Below, piece by piece: positions 7,140-14,934 of a stretch of DNA of 39,389 nt. This DNA comes from a virus: the IMG/VR virus record IMGVR_UViG_3300010883_015386, positions 1 through 39,389 of that record; one strand, 5' to 3'. The notes under the pieces were generated by a model. The model did not search any database. It had not been told where the DNA came from and saw only the letters and a list, made by a program, of their open reading frames with translations. Within the stretch, counting starts at the first letter, position 1; each line of letters begins with the position of its first letter. A program made the translations under genes and the position numbers.

Positions 7140-8940
7140 TATATTAAAGAAATTTCAAGACCCAAACGATAATGATGACAATCGTATAGTATGGGATTCA
7201 ACTAAGGTTCAACATGCTATTGAATCAATGGAAAAGGGTTATCAAATTCCACATGCACCATTTTACGAAGGAGATATAAATTATAGAAAGGGTAATACTG
7301 TCTATGATTATTCTGAAGAAGAAATCGCAGAAATTAAAAAATGTGCAAGAGATATTGTATATTTTGCTAATAACTATTGTCACGCAATGACAGATGAAGG
7401 TGTTAGAAAGATAACAGTTAGAGATTATCAAGCAGAAATGCTTAGACAATATCAACAAAACCGATGGAATGTTTGTTTAGCTGCAAGACAAATCGGTAAA
7501 ACAATATGTTCAGGTATTTTTATTGCATGGTATTCATTGTTTAATTTTGACAAAAATGCAATGATAATGTCGAATAAAGGAGCTACAACAAAAGAGATCC
7601 TTATGAAGACTAAACATATTTATGAGAATCTTCCTTTCTTTTTGAAACCTGGTGTTTTGAAAAAAGATGTTATGGAAATGAGATTTGATAATGGATGTAG
7701 AGTTATCGGACAGAATACAACTAAAACCGGTGGTATATCATTTACTATTCATTTATTATACTTAGATGAGTTTGCTCATATTATGCCAAGTATCATCAAT
7801 CCTTTTTATGAGAACGTTTATCCAACGTTATCATCGTCTAAGATATCCAGAGTTATCATAACTTCTACTCCTAATGGATATAATAAGTTTCACGAAATCT
7901 ATCAAGGAGCAGTTGATAAAATAAACGAATACGCACCATTCCGAGTAGATTGGTGGCAAGTACCAGGAAGGGATGAGGAATGGAAACAACAGGAAATTGC
8001 AAACCTAGGATCTATTGAAGCATTTAACCAGCAATATGGTAATCAATTCCTATCGGCTTCTTCTTTATTATTAAGTTCAATTGAAATGAAAAAAATTAAA
8101 AATACAGAAAAGGAATTTGTATTTAGAGAATTTGATGATCTAGATGATTTAGGTATTGATTATTCTTGTTTAAGATGGGATCCGGATGTTGACGTTGATA
8201 TGTTAGATGGAGCTCAAGAATTTTACTTATTTTCAATAGATTTAGCAGAGGGTGTTGGAAAAGATTATTCAGTTATCAATATATTCCAAGTTTTACCTAT
8301 GGATCTTAAACATCATAGAGAATTAGTATCTCCTAGTGATATAACCGACTTTTTCAAACTAGAGCAAATTGGAGTATTGAGAACTAATCTACATTCTCTA
8401 AAAGACTTTAGTATGATTCTTTATGAACTGTGTGTAAACATATTTAATCAAGAAAATTTAAGACTGGTAATTGAATATAATGCTTTTGGTCAGGAAGTAA
8501 TTAACAATCTTATATCCTTATATCCTACAAGAAACGATTTTGACGAAGAGCAGATAGTAAGATATACACATCGAGTAGGTAGTAAAATCAAAAAACCAGG
8601 AATAAAGATAAACAAAGACAATAAACGAATTTTAACAACGAAAGTTAAAAACTATATAAGAGCTAGTAGAGTTATATTAAAGGATAAAGAAACTATTACA
8701 GAAGCTTCTATGTTTTCCCGAAATGAAAACGGAACCTATTCCGCACAAACCGGAAACGATGATTTAATGATGACCGTAGTTAATGCAACTAGTTTTTTTG
8801 ATACGGTAGATTATTCTGAAACCATTGAAGAACTTTTCGACTACATAGATAGAATATATAAAGTAAAGATAGAAGAAACTCTTGAAATTAGTGGAAATCT
8901 ATCTGGTGATTCATTTAACATCTACGATATCGTAGACTAG
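7129..8940 (+). CDS. 17: Terminase large subunit (gp17-like packaging motor)
   Basis: This is the ATPase-nuclease that pumps and cuts DNA during head filling. Motifs in order are an adenine-binding DYQAEML segment, Walker A AARQIGKT (118-125), Walker B LLYLDEFAH with D213/E214, motif III TSTPNG, then the RNase H-fold nuclease with SIDLAEGVGKDYS, IEYNAFGQ and a late TGNDDLMM acidic pair. Length (603 aa) is close to T4 gp17 (610 aa). I chose ATG 7129, which overlaps the previous gene by 11 bases. An upstream ATG at 7099 would add ten residues but overlap more. Confidence 0.95.
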   Translation: MESNILKKFQDPNDNDDNRIVWDSTKVQHAIESMEKGYQIPHAPFYEGDINYRKGNTVYDYSEEEIAEIKKCARDIVYFANNYCHAMTDEGVRKITVRDYQAEMLRQYQQNRWNVCLAARQIGKTICSGIFIAWYSLFNFDKNAMIMSNKGATTKEILMKTKHIYENLPFFLKPGVLKKDVMEMRFDNGCRVIGQNTTKTGGISFTIHLLYLDEFAHIMPSIINPFYENVYPTLSSSKISRVIITSTPNGYNKFHEIYQGAVDKINEYAPFRVDWWQVPGRDEEWKQQEIANLGSIEAFNQQYGNQFLSASSLLLSSIEMKKIKNTEKEFVFREFDDLDDLGIDYSCLRWDPDVDVDMLDGAQEFYLFSIDLAEGVGKDYSVINIFQVLPMDLKHHRELVSPSDITDFFKLEQIGVLRTNLHSLKDFSMILYELCVNIFNQENLRLVIEYNAFGQEVINNLISLYPTRNDFDEEQIVRYTHRVGSKIKKPGIKINKDNKRILTTKVKNYIRASRVILKDKETITEASMFSRNENGTYSAQTGNDDLMMTVVNATSFFDTVDYSETIEELFDYIDRIYKVKIEETLEISGNLSGDSFNIYDIVD

Positions 8941-8963
8941 AGATAATTTAGTTGTTAGAAGAA

Positions 8964-8980
8964 GATATATATTAAAAATA
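8964..8980 (+). promoter_or_regulatory. Class II late-like promoter (upstream of sheath)
   Basis: GATATATATTAAAAATA lies in the 57-base gap between large terminase and sheath, followed by an A-rich leader with no Shine-Dalgarno site. Confidence 0.5.
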
Positions 8981-8997
8981 AAAAAAATCTATATAAA

Positions 8998-11900
8998 ATG
9001 GCTTTACCCGCGAATATACAACAATTCAAGTCAAGTGGCGTTTACCGACTAGAGTTTGATAAGAGTCAACTTATCAACATTCCAGCTGAAACAATTAGAC
9101 TAGTAATTGGTTATTCTAACAAAGGACCATTCAATACCCCAATCTTTTGTCCAGATGCGACATTCTTTACAAACGTTTATGGTGGAATTGATAATGGCTT
9201 AGAGTTAAAAGGATCTTACTTTCACAGATCTTGTTTAACCGCTTTGGACCGAGGACCGATACTAGCATTGAATCTACTGGTTTCTGACGACGCAATGACT
9301 GCAGAATTTAGAGCACTAAGTGCACAATCCGACATGCATAATCATGCCGAATACAGTTCAGCTGTGACGAATTTCTTTAACCAAGATAAATTCTGGTTTG
9401 TAGACGATGAAGCAGTAATTTCTGCTATCAACGCTGCCGATCCACTAAACTCAACAATCATCAATCTTGCAAATTCAGGAAAGAAAAATATATCAGTCTT
9501 CATTATCAAATCGGATGTTACCGGTTTTGATGAAACTGCCGAAGCATGGTACGGGAGTGGAAACGTTCCTCCATTCTTAGACAAATCAAGTTTAATATCT
9601 GACTTTTTAGTTAAGTGTATCGTTCTTGAAGGAGACTTTAGTAATTATTCTGCATTAGCAATCGATCCTATTTATGGAGATTACTTTACAGATAAAGGAC
9701 TTAAGGCGAAAGTAACCGATACATTTGGAAATAGCGCTGATGGTCTTGTAAAATTATTACAACTTCCTGAAGTTACAGTTCTTTCCGAATACACTGGATC
9801 TTTAATACCAGAATTCCAAGATAAAGACGGAACTAACTTATTTATAGAAGATATCATAAATAATGAAACTTCTTATACAGGTCTTGTATGTGCGATAAAT
9901 AAAGATTGGTACTACGAAAATCCAGTTCTTAACAAAATTGTTGATGGACTACAAATTGATCTTGTTGGACACGGACTTGAAGGTAACGTAAATGGAATAT
10001 CTACATTAAACTTTTTATCATACTTTGGAACAATAAATGAATTCCAAGCGTTTTTACAAAAAGACTTTAATGCTGCTCCTGGACCAACATCCGTAAACCC
10101 TTATATTATAAACTGTGCGGGAGCTTCACCTGCGGTACTGTTTTCACAGACTTCTGCATTAACTACAGGTGCTTTTGCTGGAGCTTACGATATTGCTAAA
10201 GTATTTGGACCATATGACCCAGAGGTTATCGGTTCAACAAATACTTCACATTGGGCAACAACAGCGGTAGGTCAAGCGCAATATGAAGCGTTTAACTCAT
10301 TAGTAATTAAAGATCAATCTTATTGTACGGTTGGTACAACTGGTGGTTCTGCTACAGCACTTGGTGCTAGTGGACCTAACTTTACTTTATCAAGAGTTGC
10401 TGCTACTCCAACTATTGCAAAAGATGCAACAGGAAGAGCTATCAATACAACAATACAAACAACTGCTCAAACAGGAACCGTAACTGATTCTCAAGGAATT
10501 AGTGTTAATATGGTAACAGGAACAGTTACTGCTCAAGGTACAGTATTGACAATGGGTTATGAGGCTGGTTTAACAAGTAATACTGCTGGAGTTCTTAGAC
10601 AATTAGAGGTTATACCATCTCTTAACTATACTAAAAACCCGGTTGGAACTGGTGCTACTCATTCTAGACTATTTGGTGGACCTCAATCAGAACTTGGTCT
10701 TGATGCTCTAGGAGGTATTATAACTACTGGAGATAAAATACAAGGAACAACCGGTGCTTCAGGTGCTATTGTTCCTGCTAAAGTAGATGTGGTAGTAACA
10801 AATGATTTAGGAACTACATATTCTATTCTAGGAGCTGGAGTTGCAATTTCAACTGCCGGTCCAAGTGCGGTTCAAACAGCGGCAGTATGTTCTCATACAT
10901 CTAAAAATGCTAGAGTAACTGCTTATACAACAGATGCACTAGTTACAGAAACTGGAATACTTCCTGCTGATAAAGGATTCGTTACACAATGGATTGCGAT
11001 ACCACAAGCCGGAGCAACAGGTGCTACTTATACAGAATCTGTTTACATTAGCTCACTTGAAGGAAATCTTAATGAGGTATTCCCAGTAGCTACAACTGCG
11101 TTGATTCAAATCAATAAAGTAATTCTAGGAACTGGAGTTGCAAGTGGTGCTTCTGCATACATTGGAAAAATTGAAAAAGGCCAATACATGGTTAGAGCAT
11201 TCGAAACAACTGCAAACTCAGGAGTTTACAATACTAAAACAGATACTAGAACAGGAACTACACGTTTAACTAGAATAAAATCTGCTTATATTGATAATAC
11301 CGCCGGGAGTGCAACTTTACATTATATGGTTGTTGAAACCGAAGATGCAATTTGGACGAATCCTACTGCTGGTAATCCAACAAGTGTAGCGGTTTCAGTA
11401 GAGAGATACAAACCACTATCTGCATTCGTTGATAATTATCGACCAACTGCATTAAATGGATATACTATTCCTCTTACATCAAAACCGAATAATACTAACA
11501 TTCGAATGAATAAAATTCTCGATGTAATGTATAATACTAATATAGCTCAAACTTTAGCAGATAGAGACGCTATTACTTTTAGATATATTGTTGATACATT
11601 TAATCACGGAATTGAACCATCATCTAAAGCACGATTAACTAAAATTTGTAAAAATCGAAAAAATGCATTTGCAATACTTAACGCACCTTCAGTGAAGGAG
11701 TTCAAGAATTCAACAGATCCATTATTCAAATTCACTTCAACAAGTACATTTGATCCTCGATACGTTGCAACTGGTGGAAATCTCGCTCTTAACCCTAACA
11801 ATGTTTATTCATTACCAGGAATTGCTGATGGAGCTAATTACGGTGGATTCTATACTCCAAATCTTAAAGTAATAGAAAATGGAGCTACAAAATCTGTTCC

Positions 11901-12471
11901 ACCTGCTGCACACATATCTAACTTATACATTGACAAGTACAGCTTAGCGTTACCATGGTCAATCGTTGCAGGACCTAGGAGAGGTGTGGTTAGCGGAATA
12001 GGAGTTGCAGGAGTTGAATATGAATACGATAGATTAGATCTCGATAATATCGAACCATTTGGTCTTAATGCAATAATAAACAAACGAGGATTTGGTTTAG
12101 TTATTAATGCAAATCAAACTGCTCAACAAACTGTACTATCTGCTTTATCACAAATACATGTGAGAGAGTTGTTAATTTACTTAGAGGACGGAATCGCTGA
12201 AATCTTAAGAAATTACAGATGGGAGTTTAATACAGCACAAAACAGATTAGAAATTAAAACGTTGGCTGATAATTTCTGCTCACAAATTCTTAACGATGGA
12301 GGATTCTATGATTTCCAAAACATAATGGATACCACGAATAATACTGCAGAAGTTATAGATAACAATATAGGAATACTTGATACTTACGTTGAACCAGTAA
12401 GAGGAATGGGTATCTTGGTTAACCGAGTAACTATTCTTAAAACCGGATCAATATCATCAGGTAATTTCTAA
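8998..12471 (+). CDS. 18: Contractile tail sheath protein (gp18-like), unusually long
   Basis: The N-terminal part (SSGVYRLEFDKS, then IRLVIGYSNKGPF) and the C-terminal quarter (LPWSIVAGPRRGVV near residue 984, NKRGFGLVINANQT, HVRELLIYLEDGIAEIL, and a final VEPVRGMGILVNRVTILKTG) are those of T4-type sheath proteins, which form the contractile outer tail tube. At 1157 aa it is far longer than T4 gp18 (659 aa). Residues about 392-807 form an alanine-, threonine- and glycine-rich stretch with little charge that looks like an inserted, probably surface-exposed, beta-rich region. The next gene is tail tube, as in T4. Confidence 0.93.
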   Translation: MALPANIQQFKSSGVYRLEFDKSQLINIPAETIRLVIGYSNKGPFNTPIFCPDATFFTNVYGGIDNGLELKGSYFHRSCLTALDRGPILALNLLVSDDAMTAEFRALSAQSDMHNHAEYSSAVTNFFNQDKFWFVDDEAVISAINAADPLNSTIINLANSGKKNISVFIIKSDVTGFDETAEAWYGSGNVPPFLDKSSLISDFLVKCIVLEGDFSNYSALAIDPIYGDYFTDKGLKAKVTDTFGNSADGLVKLLQLPEVTVLSEYTGSLIPEFQDKDGTNLFIEDIINNETSYTGLVCAINKDWYYENPVLNKIVDGLQIDLVGHGLEGNVNGISTLNFLSYFGTINEFQAFLQKDFNAAPGPTSVNPYIINCAGASPAVLFSQTSALTTGAFAGAYDIAKVFGPYDPEVIGSTNTSHWATTAVGQAQYEAFNSLVIKDQSYCTVGTTGGSATALGASGPNFTLSRVAATPTIAKDATGRAINTTIQTTAQTGTVTDSQGISVNMVTGTVTAQGTVLTMGYEAGLTSNTAGVLRQLEVIPSLNYTKNPVGTGATHSRLFGGPQSELGLDALGGIITTGDKIQGTTGASGAIVPAKVDVVVTNDLGTTYSILGAGVAISTAGPSAVQTAAVCSHTSKNARVTAYTTDALVTETGILPADKGFVTQWIAIPQAGATGATYTESVYISSLEGNLNEVFPVATTALIQINKVILGTGVASGASAYIGKIEKGQYMVRAFETTANSGVYNTKTDTRTGTTRLTRIKSAYIDNTAGSATLHYMVVETEDAIWTNPTAGNPTSVAVSVERYKPLSAFVDNYRPTALNGYTIPLTSKPNNTNIRMNKILDVMYNTNIAQTLADRDAITFRYIVDTFNHGIEPSSKARLTKICKNRKNAFAILNAPSVKEFKNSTDPLFKFTSTSTFDPRYVATGGNLALNPNNVYSLPGIADGANYGGFYTPNLKVIENGATKSVPPAAHISNLYIDKYSLALPWSIVAGPRRGVVSGIGVAGVEYEYDRLDLDNIEPFGLNAIINKRGFGLVINANQTAQQTVLSALSQIHVRELLIYLEDGIAEILRNYRWEFNTAQNRLEIKTLADNFCSQILNDGGFYDFQNIMDTTNNTAEVIDNNIGILDTYVEPVRGMGILVNRVTILKTGSISSGNF

Positions 12472-12490
12472 AATTTGAAAATTAGGTAAA

Positions 12491-12518
12491 TTCTTAAGGA
12501 GAGCAATCTCCTTAAGAA
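12491..12518 (+). other. Perfect 12-bp hairpin with GCAA tetraloop between sheath and tube
   Basis: TTCTTAAGGAGA (12491-12502) pairs perfectly with TCTCCTTAAGAA (12507-12518) around a GCAA loop of the stable GNRA type. No T-run follows, so it is not a standard intrinsic terminator. It may be an RNA processing or stability element, or a partial terminator, between two genes needed in large amounts. Confidence 0.7.
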
Positions 12519-12536
12519 GAAACCTTACAGAACTAA

Positions 12537-12554
12537 GATATATAATTAAATAAA
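12537..12554 (+). promoter_or_regulatory. Class II late-like promoter (upstream of tail tube)
   Basis: GATATATAATTAAATAAA is identical to the site at 34595. A GAAACC lies 16 bases before TATAAT (12520), so this may be a hybrid of class I and class II. Confidence 0.6.
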
Positions 12555-12574
12555 GAAAAAAATAAAAAAGTATT

Positions 12575-13132
12575 ATGCCAGGATTACCACATTTTACAAA
12601 CAGTTTAGCGGCTACTAAATACTACGAACCATTTTACCAAAACTTGTTCGAAGTTAGTATTCTACCTCCATCAACAATTGCAGGTGGAGAAATTCTGTTA
12701 GAACACGTCCGAAAAATTGGAGGACTAACTAATGAGAAAATGGAAGCCGTTGTAGAACAAAAATATAAATTTGCAACTAGATCATACGCAAAATCTGCTC
12801 CAGACTCAACAACTGTTGACTTAGCGATCGGTTTTACCCTTAACTTAAATGATGCGAACGAATTATACGTTTACAAAACTTTAAGAGATTGGAACAGACT
12901 AATCTATAATAACTTAACGGGTGAACAAGGATTGAAAAAGGACTATGTTGGAACGATAGTAGTTTCAAACTATAATAGAGCCGGCGATATATTCTGGCAA
13001 AGAACTTTTTACAGTTGCTTCCCAACTGGTTCCGAATTAGCTGCGGCAGCTGAGCTGAATTACGATACGGCAGAACCTGCTGAGCTTGAAATGACTTGGA
13101 GAGCCGATTGGTGGTCAGAAGATATGGTATAA
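12575..13132 (+). CDS. 19: Tail tube protein (gp19-like)
   Basis: This 185-aa protein directly follows the sheath, as gp19 follows gp18 in T4 (163 aa). It has the usual features: an N-terminal FTNSLAATKYYEPFYQNLFEV strand, a KIGGLTNEKME loop, a FATRSYAKSAPDSTTVDLAI beta hairpin, and a C-terminal ELEMTWRADWW strand. The protein stacks as hexameric rings to form the inner tube through which DNA passes. It has its own promoter and is followed by a strong terminator, suggesting a high-level monocistronic unit. Confidence 0.9.
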   Translation: MPGLPHFTNSLAATKYYEPFYQNLFEVSILPPSTIAGGEILLEHVRKIGGLTNEKMEAVVEQKYKFATRSYAKSAPDSTTVDLAIGFTLNLNDANELYVYKTLRDWNRLIYNNLTGEQGLKKDYVGTIVVSNYNRAGDIFWQRTFYSCFPTGSELAAAAELNYDTAEPAELEMTWRADWWSEDMV

Positions 13133-13167
13133 AGCTTACGAATACTTTTCACCCTTATACATCCCAG

Positions 13168-13207
13168 AAAAGATCTCACATTTATTTGTGGGATCTTTTT
13201 GTGTTTT
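13168..13207 (+). terminator. Intrinsic terminator after tail tube gene
   Basis: AAAAGATCTCACA (13168-13180) pairs with TGTGGGATCTTTT (13187-13199) with one G-T wobble around a 6-base loop, followed by T-rich GTGTTTTT. It ends the sheath/tube transcript. Confidence 0.85.
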
Positions 13208-13308
13208 TACGGATTCTCTTGTTGTGGTAGATGATCTAACTAAACTCCACTCATATAAATACTCATTACAAAAAGTCAACTTTATGCACTATAATTGCTG
13301 GACGGCCA

Positions 13309-13325
13309 TTAGATATATAATCTAA
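13309..13325 (+). promoter_or_regulatory. Class II promoter embedded in a palindrome (candidate operator)
   Basis: TTAGAT-ATATA-ATCTAA is a perfect 6-bp inverted repeat that contains the class II core GATATATAAT. It lies just before a ribbon-helix-helix gene, whose product could bind such a site. The rest of the 205-base gap from 13133 holds the terminator and no gene. Confidence 0.45.
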
Positions 13326-13364
13326 TACTACAATAATATGTTATTACAAAAAAATCATTTAACT

Positions 13365-13613
13365 ATGGCAAAGGACAAAAAAATTCAAGTCCTTATATCT
13401 GGTGATGATGAAAAAAAATTAAATAGAATTATTACGTCTGCTGCAATGCATGAAGGAAAGATGATACCAACTTCAACGTATGTAAGAGATTTAATTTTAC
13501 ATCACATTGCTAGCTATGAAGGCAAACAGACATCGTTCGTAAATAAACATGTCCAAAGTATCTTAAGAGAGTATTCAAAAACAAACCAAACTAAAAACTT
13601 AAAAAATGAGTAA
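13365..13613 (+). CDS. Ribbon-helix-helix-like DNA-binding protein
   Basis: Translation from ATG 13365 gives 82 residues. The N-terminal KIQVLISGDDEKKLNRII reads as a beta strand followed by a helix, and TSTYVRDLILHHI matches the second helix of ribbon-helix-helix repressors, where a serine/threonine N-cap precedes YVRDLI. Such proteins bind operators as dimers. An upstream ATG at 13338 would add nine residues but leave almost no leader after the promoter. The palindrome at 13309 is a natural candidate target. The gene ends overlapping the gp26-like start by eight bases. Confidence 0.6.
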   Translation: MAKDKKIQVLISGDDEKKLNRIITSAAMHEGKMIPTSTYVRDLILHHIASYEGKQTSFVNKHVQSILREYSKTNQTKNLKNE

Positions 13614-14625
13614 AGAAAAAGAAAACAATTTTGAAGAGGCTGCTAAAAAGGATCTCGAGAAAAGAGAGACAGATAGTGGACTTTTTGATCAGGCTGCAAA
13701 AGAAAAATCAAAAGTTGATGATACCGATGTAGGTGAAGTAAAAGAACTGTCGTTAGGTAAAAGCGCTGATTGGCAAAAGAAAAACGAAGAAAAGGGTGAT
13801 GAATTCAAAATGGGTTGGCATAACTTAGATCCTGCAACATTTCCATCAAGAGGAGTATTTTATCCAGATGGAACTAAGGTTTCTGTAAGACCTGCTACCG
13901 TTAAAGAGATTAGACAATTTTCGATAGTACAAGACGATGATCCGTTTTCGATTGATGAAGCGATGAATCATATCATGTCTTCATGTGTAAATATGAATAT
14001 ACCAAAGAAAATTTCTAATTTTAAGGATCTTTGTGAAGAGGATAGAATCTTCGTAGTTTTATCTGTTAGAGAATTAACATTCGTAAAGGGTGAAAACAAA
14101 TTAAACATTCCTATGGAATGTGATGATTGTGGTTCTGCAAACGGAGTAGAATTTTGTAATGAGAATCTAAGACCTGGAAAGATCGACGATAAAATTATGA
14201 AATACTTTGATTTTGATGAAAAGGTATTTAATATACAAACTAAGAGTTCAGGAGAATTAAAAATTAAGCCTCCAACGATTGGTATAATGAGAACTATTAC
14301 TAAATACATTCAAGAAAAAACTCAAACTCCTGGTCAGAGAAAAAGATTAGATCAAGGATTTATAAAGATTCTTCCATACATATGTCATGAATGGAGAGGA
14401 TTTAATGCAGATAAGATTCAAGAATTAGAATTGGAATTCAAACGATGGGATGCTACCAAATACTCTACATTTTTTCAAGTAGTTGATTTAATTAGAGTAG
14501 GTGTAAATGAAAATGTACATACGGCGTGTACGACTTGTGGAGCGGAGATCTCCGCACCAATATCATTTCCCAGAGGAATCAAGTCTCTTTTCGTTGTTTC
14601 AGATCTCGCTGGAGAACTTCTTTAA
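13606..14625 (+). CDS. 26: Baseplate hub protein/chaperone, T4 gp26-like
   Basis: The core, LDPATFPSRGVFYPDGTKVS followed by VRPATVKEIRQFS and a DEAMNHIMSSCVN helix, matches the T4 baseplate family of gp26 (T4_baseplate). A cysteine quartet, CDDC around residue 171 and CTTC around residue 307, looks like a zinc ribbon. The first 70 residues are highly charged and probably disordered. At 339 aa it is longer than T4 gp26 (208 aa). The stop lies in CTT CTT TAA G, a sequence that resembles the prfB +1 frameshift site, and the following ORF overlaps in the +1 frame. Confidence 0.7.
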   Translation: MSKEKENNFEEAAKKDLEKRETDSGLFDQAAKEKSKVDDTDVGEVKELSLGKSADWQKKNEEKGDEFKMGWHNLDPATFPSRGVFYPDGTKVSVRPATVKEIRQFSIVQDDDPFSIDEAMNHIMSSCVNMNIPKKISNFKDLCEEDRIFVVLSVRELTFVKGENKLNIPMECDDCGSANGVEFCNENLRPGKIDDKIMKYFDFDEKVFNIQTKSSGELKIKPPTIGIMRTITKYIQEKTQTPGQRKRLDQGFIKILPYICHEWRGFNADKIQELELEFKRWDATKYSTFFQVVDLIRVGVNENVHTACTTCGAEISAPISFPRGIKSLFVVSDLAGELL

Positions 14626-14632
14626 GACTGAG
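14606..14632 (+). promoter_or_regulatory. Candidate programmed +1 frameshift site
   Basis: The gp26-like frame ends GGA GAA CTT CTT TAA G. Slippage of the peptidyl-tRNA from CTT to TTT at 14620-14623 would continue as AAG ACT GAG GTA CAA ATG in the next ORF. A purine-rich GGAGA lies five bases upstream, as the stimulatory element does in bacterial prfB. The fusion would be about 432 aa. Confidence 0.4.
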
Positions 14633-14638
14633 GTACAA

Positions 14639-14905
14639 ATGTTATATCACTTAAGGTTACAGCCAAGTGAAATAATGGAAATGCCTTATTATGAACTTGA
14701 ATATATAATTCAGAACTTAATAGATATACTAGAGAAAAAGAAAGAAGCAGAAGAAGGAGAAAGTGAAAATGCAAAGGAACAAAAGTCAGATATGATGAGT
14801 AAGTCCAAATCTATGATGCCAAATATGCCTAATTTAGGTAATATGTCATCCGGATCGATGCCTTCAATGGCGTCACCTTCATTCCCTTCGATGCCGAAAA
14901 TGTAA
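14639..14905 (+). CDS. Tail assembly chaperone-like ORF (gp51 position), possible frameshift extension
   Basis: Independent initiation at ATG 14639, preceded by GAGG, gives 88 residues. The frame is open upstream to 14507, and the residues just before the ATG (ENFFKTEVQ) continue the helical pattern smoothly into MLYHLRLQPSEIMEMPYYEL. That pattern is typical of the second half of tail tape-measure chaperones. The C-terminus is a low-complexity tail rich in methionine, proline and serine. It lies directly before the tape measure gene, where lambda, P2 and Mu have frameshifted chaperone pairs and T4 has gp26-gp51. It may be made alone, as a fusion, or both. Confidence 0.55.
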   Translation: MLYHLRLQPSEIMEMPYYELEYIIQNLIDILEKKKEAEEGESENAKEQKSDMMSKSKSMMPNMPNLGNMSSGSMPSMASPSFPSMPKM

Positions 14906-14934
14906 AACTAGTATTAAAAATATAGTAACAATGA

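Noticed and set aside
12491-12518. Intrinsic terminator between sheath and tube
   Set aside because: The hairpin is perfect but is followed by GAAACCTTAC rather than a T-tract, so it was listed as a structured element instead.
13968-14309. Minus-strand ORF of 113 codons, and other minus-strand ORFs such as 28594-29037, 17670-18005 and 20297-20635
   Set aside because: They lie fully or largely opposite strongly supported + strand genes, have no promoter or leader of their own, and their translations show no recognisable domain.
14507-14638. Independent gene start at ATG 14507 for the chaperone-like ORF
   Set aside because: The first residues are an arginine-rich shadow of the conserved gp26 zinc-ribbon coding sequence. 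The frame becomes protein-like only near the gp26 stop, which points to a start at 14639 or frameshift entry.
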